The translations under genes and the position numbers were made by a program. Below the pieces are notes generated by a model, which was given only the letters and a program-made list of their open reading frames with translations, did no database searches and was not told where the DNA came from. A stretch of DNA of 64,000 bases. It comes from Devosia crocina (GTDB taxonomy: Bacteria > Pseudomonadota > Alphaproteobacteria > Rhizobiales > Devosiaceae). The stretch is taken from the NCBI RefSeq assembly GCF_900116545.1, contig NZ_FPCK01000001.1:1674001-1738000 (forward strand), read 5' to 3'. Positions 39,892 to 50,246 of the stretch are shown piece after piece. The first letter of the stretch is position 1. Each line of letters opens with the position of its first letter.

Positions 39892-41994
39892 CTACTCCGC
39901 TGCCTGGCGCAAACCGGCAGCCAGCGCGGCGCATTCACCCATGACGGCAGAAGCGCGTGCGATGGGGTTGCTGAGATAGAAGTCGGCCACAGCCGAACCG
40001 AACGGGGCTGACCGGGTCATCACCGCAGCGCTTGCATAGGTGCTGAGCGCGGCGGAGTCACCTGGCTCGACCTCATCGACGCGCGCAAGATGTGGGAATT
40101 CCGCATAAAGCGCGCTGCGCAACTGACCCAGCGAATTGTAAGGCAGCGGCTGACCGATGGCGCCCGAAAGCGCACGGATGATCGCCCAATCTTCCTTGGC
40201 ATCACCCGGCGGGAACACGGCGCGGGCAGTCTGTTGAACCCGGCCCTCGGTGTTCACATAGGTGCCGGACTTTTCGGTATAGGTCGCAGCAGGCAGGATG
40301 ACGTCGGCGCGATGAGCGCCGTTATCGCCATGCGAGCCGATATAGACGACGAATGCCTTCCCCATGGCGGTCATGTCGTATTCGTCGGCGCCGAGCAGGA
40401 AGAGCACGTCGAGCTCACCCTTGCCGGCCAGAGCGATCTGATCGGCCGAGCAAACGCCGCCGTCATGCGGCACGAAACCGATATCGAGGCCACCAACGCG
40501 GCTGGCTGCATTGTGCAGCATCGCGAAGCCATTCCAACCATCGGCGACATTTGCGCCATTGGCCAGCTTTGCAGCGAGAGCGATCACATCGCGACCGACC
40601 TGCTTGCCAAGGGCGGCGTGCGACACAGCGGCCTCGCCCACGATGATCAGCGGGCGCTCGGCCTTGCTCAGGATTTCGGCAAAAGAACCATTGCCTGCAG
40701 CAAGATCGGCCAGGCTCTCGAAGCCTTCGCCCAGATAATCGTAATTATAGGTGAGGTCGGCGCGTTCGCCGATCACGGCAACCGGCACGTTTTTGGCGCG
40801 CCAGGTCTTGCGGATGCGGGCATTGATGATTGCGGCCTCGCGGCGCGGATTGGCGCCGATGATGAGGATTGCGTCAGCATCTTCGATGCCGGCAATGGTG
40901 GGATTGAAGAGATAGGCCGATCGCGGCATGGACGGATCGATTCCGGACATGGCGGGGCGCACATCGGTCATGCCGGAGCCGACCGAAGCGAGGAGGCCCT
41001 TGAGGGCGTACATCTCTTCGACAGCGGCGAGATCGCCAGCAATGGCGCCGACCTTGTTGCCAGCCTTCTTGATGCGCGAAGCGACAGCAGCAAGTGCCTC
41101 GTCCCAGGTTGCGGCCTGCAGTTTCCCGCCCTTGCGCACATAGGGCCGGTCAAGACGCTGGTTCTTCAGACCATCCCAGATGAAACGGGTCTTGTCCGAG
41201 ATCCATTCTTCATTGATGGCTTCGTTGACCCGCGGCATGATGCGCATGACTTCCCGGCCGCGGCTATCGACGCGGATGGCCGAACCGACAGCATCCATCA
41301 CATCGATGGATTCGGTCTTGTTCAGCTCCCAGGGGCGAGCATTGAAAGCATAGGGCTTGGAGGTCAGCGCACCAACCGGGCAAAGGTCGATGACATTCCC
41401 CTGCATTTCGCTCGAGAGTGCTTTTTCCAGATAGGTCGTGATCTCGGCGTCTTCACCGCGACCGAGCAGACCCATTTCGGAAATGCCGGCCACTTCGGTA
41501 GTGAAGCGGACACAACGCGTGCAGTGAATGCACCGGTTCATCGAGGTCTTGACCAGCGGCCCGATATACTTGTCTTCGACCGCGCGCTTGTTTTCGAAGA
41601 AGCGCGACTTGTCGACGCCATAGGCCATAGCCTGGTCCTGCAGATCGCACTCGCCGCCCTGATCGCAGATCGGGCAATCGAGCGGATGGTTGACCAGCAG
41701 GAATTCCATCACGCCTTCACGGGCCTTTTTGACCATGGGCGTGTTGGTGAACATTTCGGGCGGTTCGCCATTCGGGCCGGGACGCAGGTCCTTCACCGAC
41801 ATGGCGCAGGAGGCCTGCGGCTTCGGGGGACCACCCTTAACTTCCACCAGACACATGCGGCAATTGCCCGCCACCGAAAGGCGCTCGTGGTAGCAGAAGC
41901 GCGGAATTTCTGCGCCCGCCGCTTCGGCGGCCTGCATCAGCGTGTAGTAATCAGGAACTTCGACGAGCTGGCCGTCGACTTTGATCTGGGCCAT
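39892..41994 (-). CDS. nuoG: NADH-quinone oxidoreductase subunit G
   Basis: 700 residues from ATG 41994 (MAQIKVDGQLVEVPDYYTLM). The N-terminal ferredoxin domain has Cys in CYHERLSVAGNCRMCLVEVK. Next are the CPICDQGGECDLQD site and CIHCTRCVRF for 4Fe-4S clusters. A molybdopterin-oxidoreductase-like domain without cofactor follows (about 220-690). It relays electrons from NuoF to NuoI. Four bases separate it from nuoF. Confidence 0.96.
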   Translation of the reverse strand: MAQIKVDGQLVEVPDYYTLMQAAEAAGAEIPRFCYHERLSVAGNCRMCLVEVKGGPPKPQASCAMSVKDLRPGPNGEPPEMFTNTPMVKKAREGVMEFLLVNHPLDCPICDQGGECDLQDQAMAYGVDKSRFFENKRAVEDKYIGPLVKTSMNRCIHCTRCVRFTTEVAGISEMGLLGRGEDAEITTYLEKALSSEMQGNVIDLCPVGALTSKPYAFNARPWELNKTESIDVMDAVGSAIRVDSRGREVMRIMPRVNEAINEEWISDKTRFIWDGLKNQRLDRPYVRKGGKLQAATWDEALAAVASRIKKAGNKVGAIAGDLAAVEEMYALKGLLASVGSGMTDVRPAMSGIDPSMPRSAYLFNPTIAGIEDADAILIIGANPRREAAIINARIRKTWRAKNVPVAVIGERADLTYNYDYLGEGFESLADLAAGNGSFAEILSKAERPLIIVGEAAVSHAALGKQVGRDVIALAAKLANGANVADGWNGFAMLHNAASRVGGLDIGFVPHDGGVCSADQIALAGKGELDVLFLLGADEYDMTAMGKAFVVYIGSHGDNGAHRADVILPAATYTEKSGTYVNTEGRVQQTARAVFPPGDAKEDWAIIRALSGAIGQPLPYNSLGQLRSALYAEFPHLARVDEVEPGDSAALSTYASAAVMTRSAPFGSAVADFYLSNPIARASAVMGECAALAAGLRQAAE

Positions 41995-41998
41995 CGGC

Positions 41999-43306
41999 TT
42001 ACTCCGCGGCAATCGACGGCACGGCGCCGTCGCTGGTCGAAGACCAGGTGTATTGATCGATCCGGGCTTCGATGACGTCACGGAAGTTCCGGATCAGGCC
42101 CTGGATCGGCCATGCGGCCGCATCGCCCAGAGCACAAATAGTGTGACCTTCGATCTGCTTGGTGACCGAAAAGAGCATGTCGATTTCGCGCTTTTGGGCG
42201 CGGCCCTCGACCATGCGTTCCATCACACGCATCATCCAGCCGGTGCCTTCACGGCACGGCGTGCACTGGCCGCAGCTTTCATGCTTGAAGAAGGCCGCGA
42301 TACGCCAGATGGCGCGGATGATATCGGTGGACTTGTCCATGATGATCATGCCGCCGGTTCCGAAGGACGACTTCTTTTCGCGAAGACCATCGAAGTCCAT
42401 GATGGCATCCATCATGTCCTCACCGCGCACCACGGGGCACGAAGCACCACCGGGAATAACGGCAAGCAGGTTGTCCCAGCCGCCGCGCACGCCGCCGCAG
42501 TGCTTTTCGATGATATCCTTGAAGGACTCGCCAAGAGCTTCTTCGAAGGTCGCCGGCTTGTTGACGTGGCCAGAGACCATGAACAGCTTGGTGCCGACAT
42601 TATTGGGGCGGCCGATGGAATTGAACCATGCGCCCGAGCGGCGGAGGATTTCGGGAACAACAGCGATCGACTCGACATTGTTCACGGTCGTCGGGTTGCC
42701 ATAGACGCCCATGCCGGCCGGGAATGGCGGCTTGAGGCGAGGCTGACCCTTCTTGCCTTCGAGCGACTCCATCAATGCGGTTTCTTCGCCGCAAATATAG
42801 GCGCCGGCGCCGTGATGGACGATGATGTCGAGATCCCAGCCGTGGACATTGTCCTTGCCGATGAGCTTGGCGTCATAGGCTTCCTGAACGGCTTCCTCGA
42901 GACGCTGGCGCTCGCGCATGAACTCGCCGCGCACATAGATGAACGCCAGATGCGCATCCATGGCGCGAGAGGCCAGAAGGCAGCCCTCGATCAGATGGTG
43001 CGGATCGTGGCGCAGGATCTCGCGGTCCTTGCACGTGCCGGGCTCGGATTCGTCAGCGTTGACGAGCAGATAATGCGGACGGCCATCGCTGACCTTGGGC
43101 ATGAAGCTCCACTTGAGGCCCGTCGGGAAGCCCGCGCCGCCACGGCCGCGCAGACCCGACCCTTTGACCTCGTTGGTGATCCAGTCACGCCCTGAATCGA
43201 TGAATTCCTTGGTGCCTACCCAGGCGCCGCGCGAACGCGCGCCTTCGAGGCGCCAGTCGTGCTGGCCATAGAGATTGGTGAAGATGCGATCTTTATCAGC
43301 GAGCAT
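41999..43306 (-). CDS. nuoF: NADH-quinone oxidoreductase subunit F
   Basis: 435 residues. FMN and NADH sites: [17 protein letters not shown] and [20 protein letters not shown]. The 4Fe-4S motif is [15 protein letters not shown] with a downstream Cys in [12 protein letters not shown]. It oxidises NADH. It directly abuts nuoE. Confidence 0.97.
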   Translation of the reverse strand: MLADKDRIFTNLYGQHDWRLEGARSRGAWVGTKEFIDSGRDWITNEVKGSGLRGRGGAGFPTGLKWSFMPKVSDGRPHYLLVNADESEPGTCKDREILRHDPHHLIEGCLLASRAMDAHLAFIYVRGEFMRERQRLEEAVQEAYDAKLIGKDNVHGWDLDIIVHHGAGAYICGEETALMESLEGKKGQPRLKPPFPAGMGVYGNPTTVNNVESIAVVPEILRRSGAWFNSIGRPNNVGTKLFMVSGHVNKPATFEEALGESFKDIIEKHCGGVRGGWDNLLAVIPGGASCPVVRGEDMMDAIMDFDGLREKKSSFGTGGMIIMDKSTDIIRAIWRIAAFFKHESCGQCTPCREGTGWMMRVMERMVEGRAQKREIDMLFSVTKQIEGHTICALGDAAAWPIQGLIRNFRDVIEARIDQYTWSSTSDGAVPSIAAE

Positions 43307-44632
43307 TTAGCGCGGGTCCTTCCCGAACACCTTGCGATATTCCTCGACCCCGCCGCGGGCGAGGACTTCGGCCTGTTGCTGCCAGTTGTCACGAGCAACG
43401 CGGCCCTTGAAGTTGAGGCTGGCTTCGAGACGCTCGATCTCCTCGGGCGTCAACGCAGCGATCTGGCTCCAGCGGGTGATGCCGACAGCCTTGAGCTTGG
43501 ATTCCATCACCGGACCTACGCCGCCGATCTGCTTGAGATCGTCAGCTGGACCTTCCGGCGCCTGGAAGAGGGGCACGGGGCCGCCGGTTTCCGCCGTCGG
43601 GCTAAGTCCTTCGGCAGGCGGAGCAACCTTGACAGCGCTCGTCTTGTCGACATCGGTAGGCGTTGCTCCGGAAGGCGCAGCATCGGCGCTTTCCTTGCCA
43701 GGAGCCTTGCCGCCGTCGATTTTGCCCGCCTCCGACTCGGCGCCGGTGGCACCGGGCCGCATCTCGGCATTGGGCGTACCGTCAGCCTTGGCGGAAGTAT
43801 CGGCAGCCTTGCGCTCGCTCTCGGCCTTTGCCTCGGAGACCTTGGCTTCAGCCGGAGTTCCCTTGAGAGCCGGAGCGGTTTCCTCGGTCACGTCCTTGGG
43901 ACGCGCAGCCGTGTCGGGCTCCGTCTTCTTGGCCGGCGCAGCGGGAGCAGCCGGAGTAGCCGCCGCAGGGGCAGTGCCTTCCGGCGGCGCAGGCGGCACG
44001 AACTTCTCGCGCGTGGCCGTCGGAGTTTCGAGCAGAGTTGTCTGCCCGCCTTCGGCAGCGGCGTTAAGGCGCTCGATCTGCGTTCCCGGCTTGATGGTTT
44101 CACCACGACCGGCATGGAAGGCGTCGATGATTTCTCCGAGCCGAGCTGGCGTCAGATCTTCGTAGGTGTCCTGGAAGATGGTGACCATTGGTGCATTGAC
44201 GCAGGCTCCGGCGCACTCGACCTCTTCCCAGGAAAGCGTACCATCAGCATTCAGATGATGCGGATCGTGATGGATGCGGCTCTTGCAGACCGAGATGAGT
44301 TCCCCTGCCCCGCGCAGCATGCAGGGCGTGGTGCCACAGACCTGCACATGGGCACGTGTACCAACAGGCTGCAACTGGAACTGGGTGTAGAAGGTCGCAA
44401 CCTCGAGCACGCGGATATAGGCCATACCGAGCATCTCGGCGACCTTCTCGATCGTCGCACGGGAAACCCAGCCGTCCTGTTCCTGCGCCCGCATCAGCAG
44501 CGGAATGACAGCAGACTGCTGGCGGCCAGCCGGATAAAGCGCAATGCGCTTTTCCGCCCAGGCCTGATTATCATTATTGAAGGCGAAACTCGTCGGTTGG
44601 ACCGACTCGTCTGCAAGGCGTCGCACAGTCAT
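43307..44632 (-). CDS. nuoE: NADH-quinone oxidoreductase subunit E with extended C-terminus
   Basis: 441 residues against about 165-220 in classical NuoE. Residues 1-200 are the thioredoxin-like 2Fe-2S domain with Cys in CGTTPCMLRG and VECAGACVNAPM. Residues about 205-340 are an Ala/Pro/Lys/Glu-rich linker of low complexity. Residues 364-441 (DDLKQIGGVGPVMESKL onwards) are a helix-hairpin-helix domain of the type found at the C-terminus of several alphaproteobacterial NuoE proteins. The domain's role is unknown. The start overlaps nuoD by one base. Confidence 0.95.
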   Translation of the reverse strand: MTVRRLADESVQPTSFAFNNDNQAWAEKRIALYPAGRQQSAVIPLLMRAQEQDGWVSRATIEKVAEMLGMAYIRVLEVATFYTQFQLQPVGTRAHVQVCGTTPCMLRGAGELISVCKSRIHHDPHHLNADGTLSWEEVECAGACVNAPMVTIFQDTYEDLTPARLGEIIDAFHAGRGETIKPGTQIERLNAAAEGGQTTLLETPTATREKFVPPAPPEGTAPAAATPAAPAAPAKKTEPDTAARPKDVTEETAPALKGTPAEAKVSEAKAESERKAADTSAKADGTPNAEMRPGATGAESEAGKIDGGKAPGKESADAAPSGATPTDVDKTSAVKVAPPAEGLSPTAETGGPVPLFQAPEGPADDLKQIGGVGPVMESKLKAVGITRWSQIAALTPEEIERLEASLNFKGRVARDNWQQQAEVLARGGVEEYRKVFGKDPR

Positions 44633-45822
44633 CAGCGATCAACCTCTCCGAACACAATATCAATCGAACCTAGGATCGCCGTCACGTCGGCGAGCATGTG
44701 GCCGCGGCAGAGCCAGTCCATGGCGCTGAGATGGGCAAAACCCGGAGCGCGGATGTGGCAGCGATAGGGCTTGTTGGTGCCATCGGAGACGATGTAGACG
44801 CCGAACTCGCCCTTGGGCGCTTCGACGGCCGCATAGATATCGCCGGCGGGAACCTTATAGCCTTCGGTATAAAGCTTAAAATGATGGATCAGGGCTTCCA
44901 TCGATTGCTTCATCTCGCCACGCTTGGGCGGCACAACCTTGCCGTCCACCGAGGAGACGGGCCCCTGCCCTTCCGGCGCGCTGAGCTTTTGCACGCACTG
45001 CTTCATGATCTTGTTGGCCTGGCGCATTTCTTCCATGCGCACGAGGTAACGATCGTAACAATCGCCATTGGAACCGGTCGGGATGTCGAAATCCATCTCG
45101 GCATAGGCATCGTAAGGCTGAGATTTACGCAGGTCCCACGCGGCGCCCGAGGCGCGAACCATGACGCCGGAAAAGCCGCGGCCCCAGGCCTCCTCAAGCG
45201 GCACGACGCCGATATCGACATTGCGCTGCTTGAAGATGCGGTTCTCGGTAAGAAGCGTGTCGATGTCGTCGAGGGCCTGGGTGAATTCCTCGCAGAAAAT
45301 ACCGATGTCGTCGATCAACGATTGCGGCAGATCCTGGTGAACGCCACCGGGGCGGAAATAGGCAGCGTGCATGCGCGCGCCCGATGCGCGCTCATAAAAC
45401 ACCATCAGCTTCTCGCGCTGCTCGAAACCCCATAGCGGCGGCGTTAGCGCGCCGATATCCATGGCTTGTGTCGTCACGTTCATCAGGTGCGCGAGCAGCC
45501 GGCCGATTTCTGCGTAAAGCACGCGGATCAGCTGGCCACGACGGGGCACTTCGATGCCGAGCATGCGCTCTACCGCCAGGGCGAAGGCATGCTCCTGATT
45601 CATCGGCGCCACATAGTCGAGCCGATCGAAGTAAGGCAGCGCCTGAAGGTATGTCTTGTATTCGATCAGCTTTTCGGTGCCACGATGCAGCAGCCCGACG
45701 TGAGGATCGACACGTTCGACAAGCTCGCCATCGAGCTCGAGGATCATGCGCAACACGCCGTGAGCCGAGGGGTGAACCGGGCCGAAATTGATCGTGAAAT
45801 TGCGGACGTCGACTTCTGACAT
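44632..45822 (-). CDS. nuoD: NADH-quinone oxidoreductase subunit D
   Basis: 396 residues, the 49-kDa subunit. It opens with [20 protein letters not shown], and the quinone-pocket loop [18 protein letters not shown] contains the conserved His. It ends in the typical DIVFGEVDR. It is separate from NuoC, unlike E. coli NuoCD. One-base overlaps join it to nuoC and nuoE. Confidence 0.97.
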   Translation of the reverse strand: MSEVDVRNFTINFGPVHPSAHGVLRMILELDGELVERVDPHVGLLHRGTEKLIEYKTYLQALPYFDRLDYVAPMNQEHAFALAVERMLGIEVPRRGQLIRVLYAEIGRLLAHLMNVTTQAMDIGALTPPLWGFEQREKLMVFYERASGARMHAAYFRPGGVHQDLPQSLIDDIGIFCEEFTQALDDIDTLLTENRIFKQRNVDIGVVPLEEAWGRGFSGVMVRASGAAWDLRKSQPYDAYAEMDFDIPTGSNGDCYDRYLVRMEEMRQANKIMKQCVQKLSAPEGQGPVSSVDGKVVPPKRGEMKQSMEALIHHFKLYTEGYKVPAGDIYAAVEAPKGEFGVYIVSDGTNKPYRCHIRAPGFAHLSAMDWLCRGHMLADVTAILGSIDIVFGEVDR

Positions 45823-46460
45823 CAGTTCTTCGCCTTCTCGTCGCCGGGCAGCACGTAATCAGTACCTTCCCAGGGCGACAGGTAATCGAACGAGCGGAAT
45901 TCCTGGGCAAGGGCCACAGGCTCATAGACCACGCGACGCCGAGCTTCGTCGTAGCGCACTTCCACAAAGCCGGTCAGCGGGAAGTCCTTGCGCAGGGGAT
46001 GACCGTCGAAACCGTAATCGGTCAGGATACGGCGCAGGTCCGGATGCCCGGAGAACAGCACGCCATAGAGGTCATAGGCTTCACGCTCGAACCAGTTGGC
46101 ACCCGGGAAAACGTCGCAGATCGAGGGCACGGGGGTCGCTTCGTCTGCTTCGAGCCTGACACGGATGCGCTGGTTCAGGTGCGGGCTCAGGAAGTGGTAA
46201 ACCACGTCGAACCGGTACTCGCGCGCAGGGTAGTCGGCGCCACACACGTCCACAAAGGCAATGAAGCGGCAACGGGAGTCGTCGCGCAGGAAGGTCACAA
46301 CCTCCACGATCGACTCGCGACGCACCGACACGGTGAGATCACCAAAGCCCATTTCAAAGCTGAGCACCGACTCGCCCAGTGACATGGCGATGTGCTGACC
46401 GAGCGCCTCGAGAGGATGAACCTGAGCGACCGGCTCGGCAGTTTCAACTGTATCAGTCAT
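45822..46460 (-). CDS. nuoC: NADH-quinone oxidoreductase subunit C
   Basis: 212 residues, the 30-kDa subunit, with the family signature ERXXXDXXGXXF seen as [20 protein letters not shown] and the RKDFPLTG motif. It supports NuoD in the connecting module. It is 9 bases after nuoB. Confidence 0.96.
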   Translation of the reverse strand: MTDTVETAEPVAQVHPLEALGQHIAMSLGESVLSFEMGFGDLTVSVRRESIVEVVTFLRDDSRCRFIAFVDVCGADYPAREYRFDVVYHFLSPHLNQRIRVRLEADEATPVPSICDVFPGANWFEREAYDLYGVLFSGHPDLRRILTDYGFDGHPLRKDFPLTGFVEVRYDEARRRVVYEPVALAQEFRSFDYLSPWEGTDYVLPGDEKAKN

Positions 46461-46469
46461 GAACCCGGC

Positions 46470-47051
46470 CTATCGTTCGATCGTGCCATCGCGGCGAATC
46501 TTCTTCTGCAGCAGCAGGATGCCATAGAGAAGCGCCTCGGCGGTCGGAGGGCAGCCCGGCACGTAAACGTCCACGGGCAGAATGCGATCGCAGCCGCGCA
46601 CCACCGAATATGAGTAGTGATAGTAGCCGCCGCCATTAGCGCACGAGCCCATGGAGATGACATAGCGCGGCTCAGGCATCTGGTCGTAGACCTTGCGCAG
46701 AGCCGGGGCCATCTTGTTGGTCAGAGTACCGGCGACGATCAGCACGTCGGACTGGCGCGGCGACGCTCGGGGCGCGGTGCCGAAGCGCTCAATGTCGTAG
46801 CGGGGCATGGACATCTGCATCATTTCCACGGCGCAGCAGGCAAGGCCGGTCTGCATCCACATCAGCGAGCCGGTACGGGCCCAGGTGATGAGCTGTGAAA
46901 CGGTGGTGACAAGGAAACCCTTGTCCGCCAGTTCGTTGTTCACGCCGGTGAAGAACGGGTCGTCGGCGCCTATCGGCTTGCCGGTCGAAGGGTCGATCGC
47001 GCCGGTTGGACGAGGCGTCACCAGCGTCGCGTTGGACGGGCTCAATCCCAT
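46470..47051 (-). CDS. nuoB: NADH-quinone oxidoreductase subunit B
   Basis: 193 residues from ATG 47051, which has AAGGAG seven bases upstream; a second ATG seven codons earlier lacks a good site. Ligands of cluster N2 are the tandem cysteines in [11 protein letters not shown], Cys in [12 protein letters not shown] and Cys in [11 protein letters not shown]. The start lies inside the nuoA stop region (10-base overlap). Confidence 0.95.
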   Translation of the reverse strand: MGLSPSNATLVTPRPTGAIDPSTGKPIGADDPFFTGVNNELADKGFLVTTVSQLITWARTGSLMWMQTGLACCAVEMMQMSMPRYDIERFGTAPRASPRQSDVLIVAGTLTNKMAPALRKVYDQMPEPRYVISMGSCANGGGYYHYSYSVVRGCDRILPVDVYVPGCPPTAEALLYGILLLQKKIRRDGTIER

Positions 47052-47407
47052 TCCAGGGCTCCTTTGCGCCATTCATAGATAAAACCGACGGTCAGAACGC
47101 CGAGGAAGGCCATCACGGACCAGAACCCGAACCACCCAATGTCGTGGAAAGCCACAGCCCAGGGGAAGAGGAATGCCACTTCAAGGTCAAAGATGATGAA
47201 GAGAATCGACACCAGGTAAAACCGGACATCGACCTTCATGCGCGCATCGTCGAAGGCATCGAAACCCGCTTCAAAGGCAGACAATTTCTCCGGATCGGGG
47301 CGACGATAGGCCACCAGAAACGGCGCCACCAGAAGCGCGCCACCGATAACGGCGGCCAATCCGATAAAAATGAGAATGGGCAAATAATTGCTGAGCAAAT
47401 CAGTCAT
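47042..47407 (-). CDS. nuoA: NADH-quinone oxidoreductase subunit A
   Basis: 121 residues with three membrane helices. The loop with [20 protein letters not shown] includes the conserved Cys/Asp region near the quinone site and [12 protein letters not shown]. First gene of the nuoA-N operon. The promoter must lie in the AT-richer stretch upstream, but no single promoter stands out. Confidence 0.96.
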   Translation of the reverse strand: MTDLLSNYLPILIFIGLAAVIGGALLVAPFLVAYRRPDPEKLSAFEAGFDAFDDARMKVDVRFYLVSILFIIFDLEVAFLFPWAVAFHDIGWFGFWSVMAFLGVLTVGFIYEWRKGALEWD

Positions 47408-47764
47408 GCGGCAGCCTAAGGTTCGAGCCGGAGGGAAGACCGGCGATCCGCGGGGCGAGCAAGCAATTGGGGCGAGCCGACCAACGCGTCAGTTGATGGC
47501 TAGGGCTTAGACCTTCCCCCTGACGGTTTCAAGGGAAAGAAAATATGACCAGACAATTCATATATCTAAGCCACATGGCTTGGAAAGGCTATAAGCCAAA
47601 CCGGCTGCGGAGGGTGCAAAATCCACTGCCGAACACGAAGATTTTGACCTGCGCCCTGTCCCGGCAACCGGTCCCAACCAAGGCAAGCTAAAACAAAAGC
47701 GGCGAGCCGAAACCGACTCGCCGCCTGATATGATTGCGTCGCCGGAGTGATCCGGCTCCGAATC
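47408..47764. other. 357-base region between nuoA and the first barrel gene
   Basis: On the minus strand it holds the terminator of the barrel gene (47688-47724) and the nuo operon promoter region. An AT-rich stretch (about 47535-47595, containing TATATGAATTG and CATATTTTC on the minus strand) is the most likely promoter zone. A 48-codon plus-strand frame at 47545 is not convincing. Confidence 0.5.
47688..47724 (-). terminator. Intrinsic terminator after the first barrel gene
   Basis: Stem GCGGCGAG / CTCGCCGC (47699-47724) followed on the minus strand by TTTTGTTTTA. It lies about 40 bases after the gene's stop and insulates the nuo promoter region. Confidence 0.88.
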
Positions 47765-48352
47765 TTAGAAGTGGTAGAACACGCCGACAGTTGCCTTGGC
47801 AGTGTTGAAGAAGTCGTTGCCGTTGTCGGCGAAGTCGCCCTGGCCAACGATTTCACCGCGGACGGTGATCGCGTCGGTGACGGCAAACTCAACACCACCA
47901 CCGAGCTGGTAGAGGCCTTCGGTGCCGCTGGTGCCTTCCGGGCCGGTCTGAACGCCAACACCACCGAGGGCGTAGACGAGAACCGAGTCGGTCACAACAG
48001 CGCCAGCGCGCAGGTTGGCAAAGAATTCGCCGGTGGCGAGGTCGTTGCCCCAGATGTAGTCACCGGTGACTTCCAGGCCGAGCAGGAAGGGGTCGACCGG
48101 GATGAAGTTCACACCGACGGCACCGCCGATGACGCCCTGGGTGATGTCGGCACCGAAGCCGATGTTACCGTAGGCCTGTTCGCCAACCCACTGGCCGCCG
48201 ATGCGCACACCAGCATAGAGACCTTCCCAATCGAAGCCGGCGGCTTCGTAGATCGGCTGGGGAGAGGTCGGGATGATCAGGTCAGCTGCCGAAGCGGCGA
48301 CCGAACCGAGAGCGGCGAGCGACACGCCGATGAGCAGTGAACGAGCAGTCAT
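47765..48352 (-). CDS. Omp25/31-family outer membrane beta-barrel protein, copy 1
   Basis: 195 residues from ATG 48352 with a signal peptide ending ...VAASA-ADLIIP. The mature protein is an eight-strand barrel of the OMP_b-brl/Omp25 type: FDWEGLYAGVRIGGQW near the N-terminus and KATVGVFYHF at the end, with the C-terminal Phe needed for BAM recognition. It is probably a structural or porin-like outer membrane protein. The last 385 bases of the gene are nearly identical to those of the next gene; the signal peptides differ. It has its own terminator. Confidence 0.85.
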   Translation of the reverse strand: MTARSLLIGVSLAALGSVAASAADLIIPTSPQPIYEAAGFDWEGLYAGVRIGGQWVGEQAYGNIGFGADITQGVIGGAVGVNFIPVDPFLLGLEVTGDYIWGNDLATGEFFANLRAGAVVTDSVLVYALGGVGVQTGPEGTSGTEGLYQLGGGVEFAVTDAITVRGEIVGQGDFADNGNDFFNTAKATVGVFYHF

Positions 48353-48518
48353 TTTAACCCTCAACAAAGGTAGGTGGTAGAATCTAAATTGGCAGAGCTC
48401 CAACGAGCCCGCAAGCTTCTCGCTCCACTCGATCAGCTAATAAGACGCTTCTTGGCCATAAGTGTAGCAAGGACACCACACCTGCGTTAACCGCACGGCA
48501 AGAAGTGCTAACAAGACG

Positions 48519-48547
48519 TAAAAATGACGAGCCGATCGCTCGGCTCG
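48519..48547 (-). terminator. Intrinsic terminator after the second barrel gene
   Basis: Stem GAGCCGA / TCGGCTC with a 4-base loop (48529-48546), followed on the minus strand by GTCATTTTTACG. Confidence 0.82.
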
Positions 48548-48598
48548 CCACAAAGTTCACTCCGTATCGGTCCGGCGCAAAAGCGCCGGGCGCAATAC

Positions 48599-49186
48599 TT
48601 AGAAGTGGTAGAACACGCCGACGGTTGCCTTGGCAGTGTTGAAGAAGTCGTTGCCGTTGTCGGCGAAGTCGCCCTGGCCAACGATTTCACCGCGGACGGT
48701 GATCGCGTCGGTGACGGCAAACTCAACACCACCACCGAGCTGGTAGAGGCCTTCGGTGCCGCTGGTGCCTTCCGGGCCGGTCTGAACGCCAACACCACCG
48801 AGGGCGTAGACGAGAACCGAGTCGGTCACAACAGCGCCAGCGCGCAGGTTGGCAAAGAATTCGCCGGTGGCGAGGTCGTTGCCCCAGACGTAGTCACCGG
48901 TGACTTCCAGGCCGAGCAGGAAGGGGTCGACCGGGATGAAGTTCACACCGACGGCACCGCCGATGACGCCCTGGGTGATGTCGTCGCCGAAGCCGATGTT
49001 GCCATAGGACTGCTCGCCAACCCACTGGCCGCCGATGCGAACACCAGCATAGAGGCCTTCCCAGTCGAAACCGGCAGATTCATAGATCGGCTGCGGAGTC
49101 GTCGGGATGATCAAATCAGCTGCCTGAGCGCCGCCAACCATGAGTGCAGCGGCGGCAACGCCGAGCGAGAGAGAACGTACAAACAT
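48599..49186 (-). CDS. Omp25/31-family outer membrane beta-barrel protein, copy 2
   Basis: 195 residues from ATG 49186 (MFVRSLSLGVAAAALMVGG), with GGAG eight bases upstream. The signal peptide ends GGAQA-ADLIIP. The mature protein is almost the same as copy 1 (ends KATVGVFYHF). The 5' third of the gene, including the signal peptide and first strands, has diverged, while the 3' two thirds differ from copy 1 at about two bases. It is transcribed separately, with a terminator on its 3' side. Confidence 0.85.
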   Translation of the reverse strand: MFVRSLSLGVAAAALMVGGAQAADLIIPTTPQPIYESAGFDWEGLYAGVRIGGQWVGEQSYGNIGFGDDITQGVIGGAVGVNFIPVDPFLLGLEVTGDYVWGNDLATGEFFANLRAGAVVTDSVLVYALGGVGVQTGPEGTSGTEGLYQLGGGVEFAVTDAITVRGEIVGQGDFADNGNDFFNTAKATVGVFYHF

Positions 49187-49436
49187 TAATTGCACTCCCA
49201 TAAGAGTTAACCGTAGTCGACGGACTAATGCCCCAGCGGCATGCCTGACACAACCCCACGCAAGCACATATTGCTCAACGCGGATAACTTTCCATCACCA
49301 ATGTGGCTGGGGTGTTGCAGAGAGGACGCTCTATTGCTTCAATTTGATACAAATTGACGCATCAAGCGAAAACACCGGAGTTCAATTAAGGCGGGAAATA
49401 GGGCTTGTTGATGGCAACCTGCCACATTGTTGCCCC

Positions 49437-49466
49437 AAATGCAAATGGCTCCGCGCGGGCGGAGCC
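49437..49466 (-). terminator. Probable terminator after the third barrel gene
   Basis: Stem GGCTCCGC / GCGGAGCC with a 4-base loop (49447-49466), followed on the minus strand by ATTTGCATTTGG. The T-run is interrupted, so the termination efficiency is uncertain. Confidence 0.65.
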
Positions 49467-49491
49467 AGTAGTCAGATTCGAGTCGGCGGAA

Positions 49492-50037
49492 TCAGAAGTG
49501 GAAATTGGCGCCAAGCGTGAACTGATCTTTCGGATTCTCGCCTTCAAGCGAAAAGCCATGCAGATATTGTCCACGAAGTGACATGGAATCGGTGACCGCC
49601 AGTTCGACACCACCCCCAAAAAGGGCATCCTGCTCATCGGGCGCGCCGAGGTCGATGCCGTAGCCGCCTGCCGCATAGACGACCAGATCGTCCGTCACGA
49701 CGAGACCTGCCCTACCAAGGATCTGGCCATAGCTCGTGTCGACGGCACCGCCCCCTAAGCCATGCACCGCGACTTCAGCACCAAGAAGGTAAAACTCGAA
49801 CTGGGCATTGACCCCCGCCTGAGCACCGAGGGCATATTGGGCTTCTTCTGCGGGACTCTGCTGCCCTCCCGCCATGACGCCAGCATAGAAGCCATTCCAG
49901 TCGAAGCCCGCATTTTCATGAAGCGGCATTTCGACCGGCGTGCTGGTGGGGATGGTGATGAGATCGGCTGCCAAAGCGGAACCCGAGGCCATGGCACTCG
50001 CGAGCACTGCCAAGGCAATCCCTTCGATCTTGCGCAT
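49492..50037 (-). CDS. Omp25/31-family outer membrane beta-barrel protein, divergent third member
   Basis: 181 residues with a signal peptide (MRKIEGIALAVLASAMASG...ALA-ADLI). It keeps the FDWNGFYAGVMAGG motif, a GGGVELAVTDSMSLRGQYLHG strand pair and the C-terminal FTLGANFHF. It is clearly related to the two neighbouring barrels but without their near-identity, so this duplication is older. The gene has its own hairpin downstream. Confidence 0.82.
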   Translation of the reverse strand: MRKIEGIALAVLASAMASGSALAADLITIPTSTPVEMPLHENAGFDWNGFYAGVMAGGQQSPAEEAQYALGAQAGVNAQFEFYLLGAEVAVHGLGGGAVDTSYGQILGRAGLVVTDDLVVYAAGGYGIDLGAPDEQDALFGGGVELAVTDSMSLRGQYLHGFSLEGENPKDQFTLGANFHF

Positions 50038-50246
50038 TCCCTGTCTCCTTCGATGACAACCTTCGCCAGATAAACGAGCGGGTCTGTCGCCGCGTTCCCC
50101 GGTTGGTCTTCACGCCCGAAGTTGGATGCACATGTGCAACACGCACCCACACCAGGCGGGCGCATCGTTGACTCAGACTTGGTCAATATACCGACCACTG
50201 TCGGGCCGAAGCATGGGAGGAGCCAATTGCCGCCGCGCTACGGCCC

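Noticed and set aside
40090..42075. A 661-codon plus-strand open frame opposite nuoG
   Set aside because: It is antisense to nuoG, which has all its iron-sulphur motifs; no ribosome-binding site or family match.
47545..47691. 48-codon plus-strand ORF (MTRQFIYLSH...) between nuoA and the barrel gene
   Set aside because: Weak ribosome-binding site; composition not protein-like; it covers the likely nuo promoter zone and part of a terminator tail.
47747..49189. Two similar plus-strand frames opposite the barrel genes, apparently a paralogous pair
   Set aside because: Their similarity only mirrors that of the real minus-strand barrel genes, which have signal peptides and C-terminal Phe.
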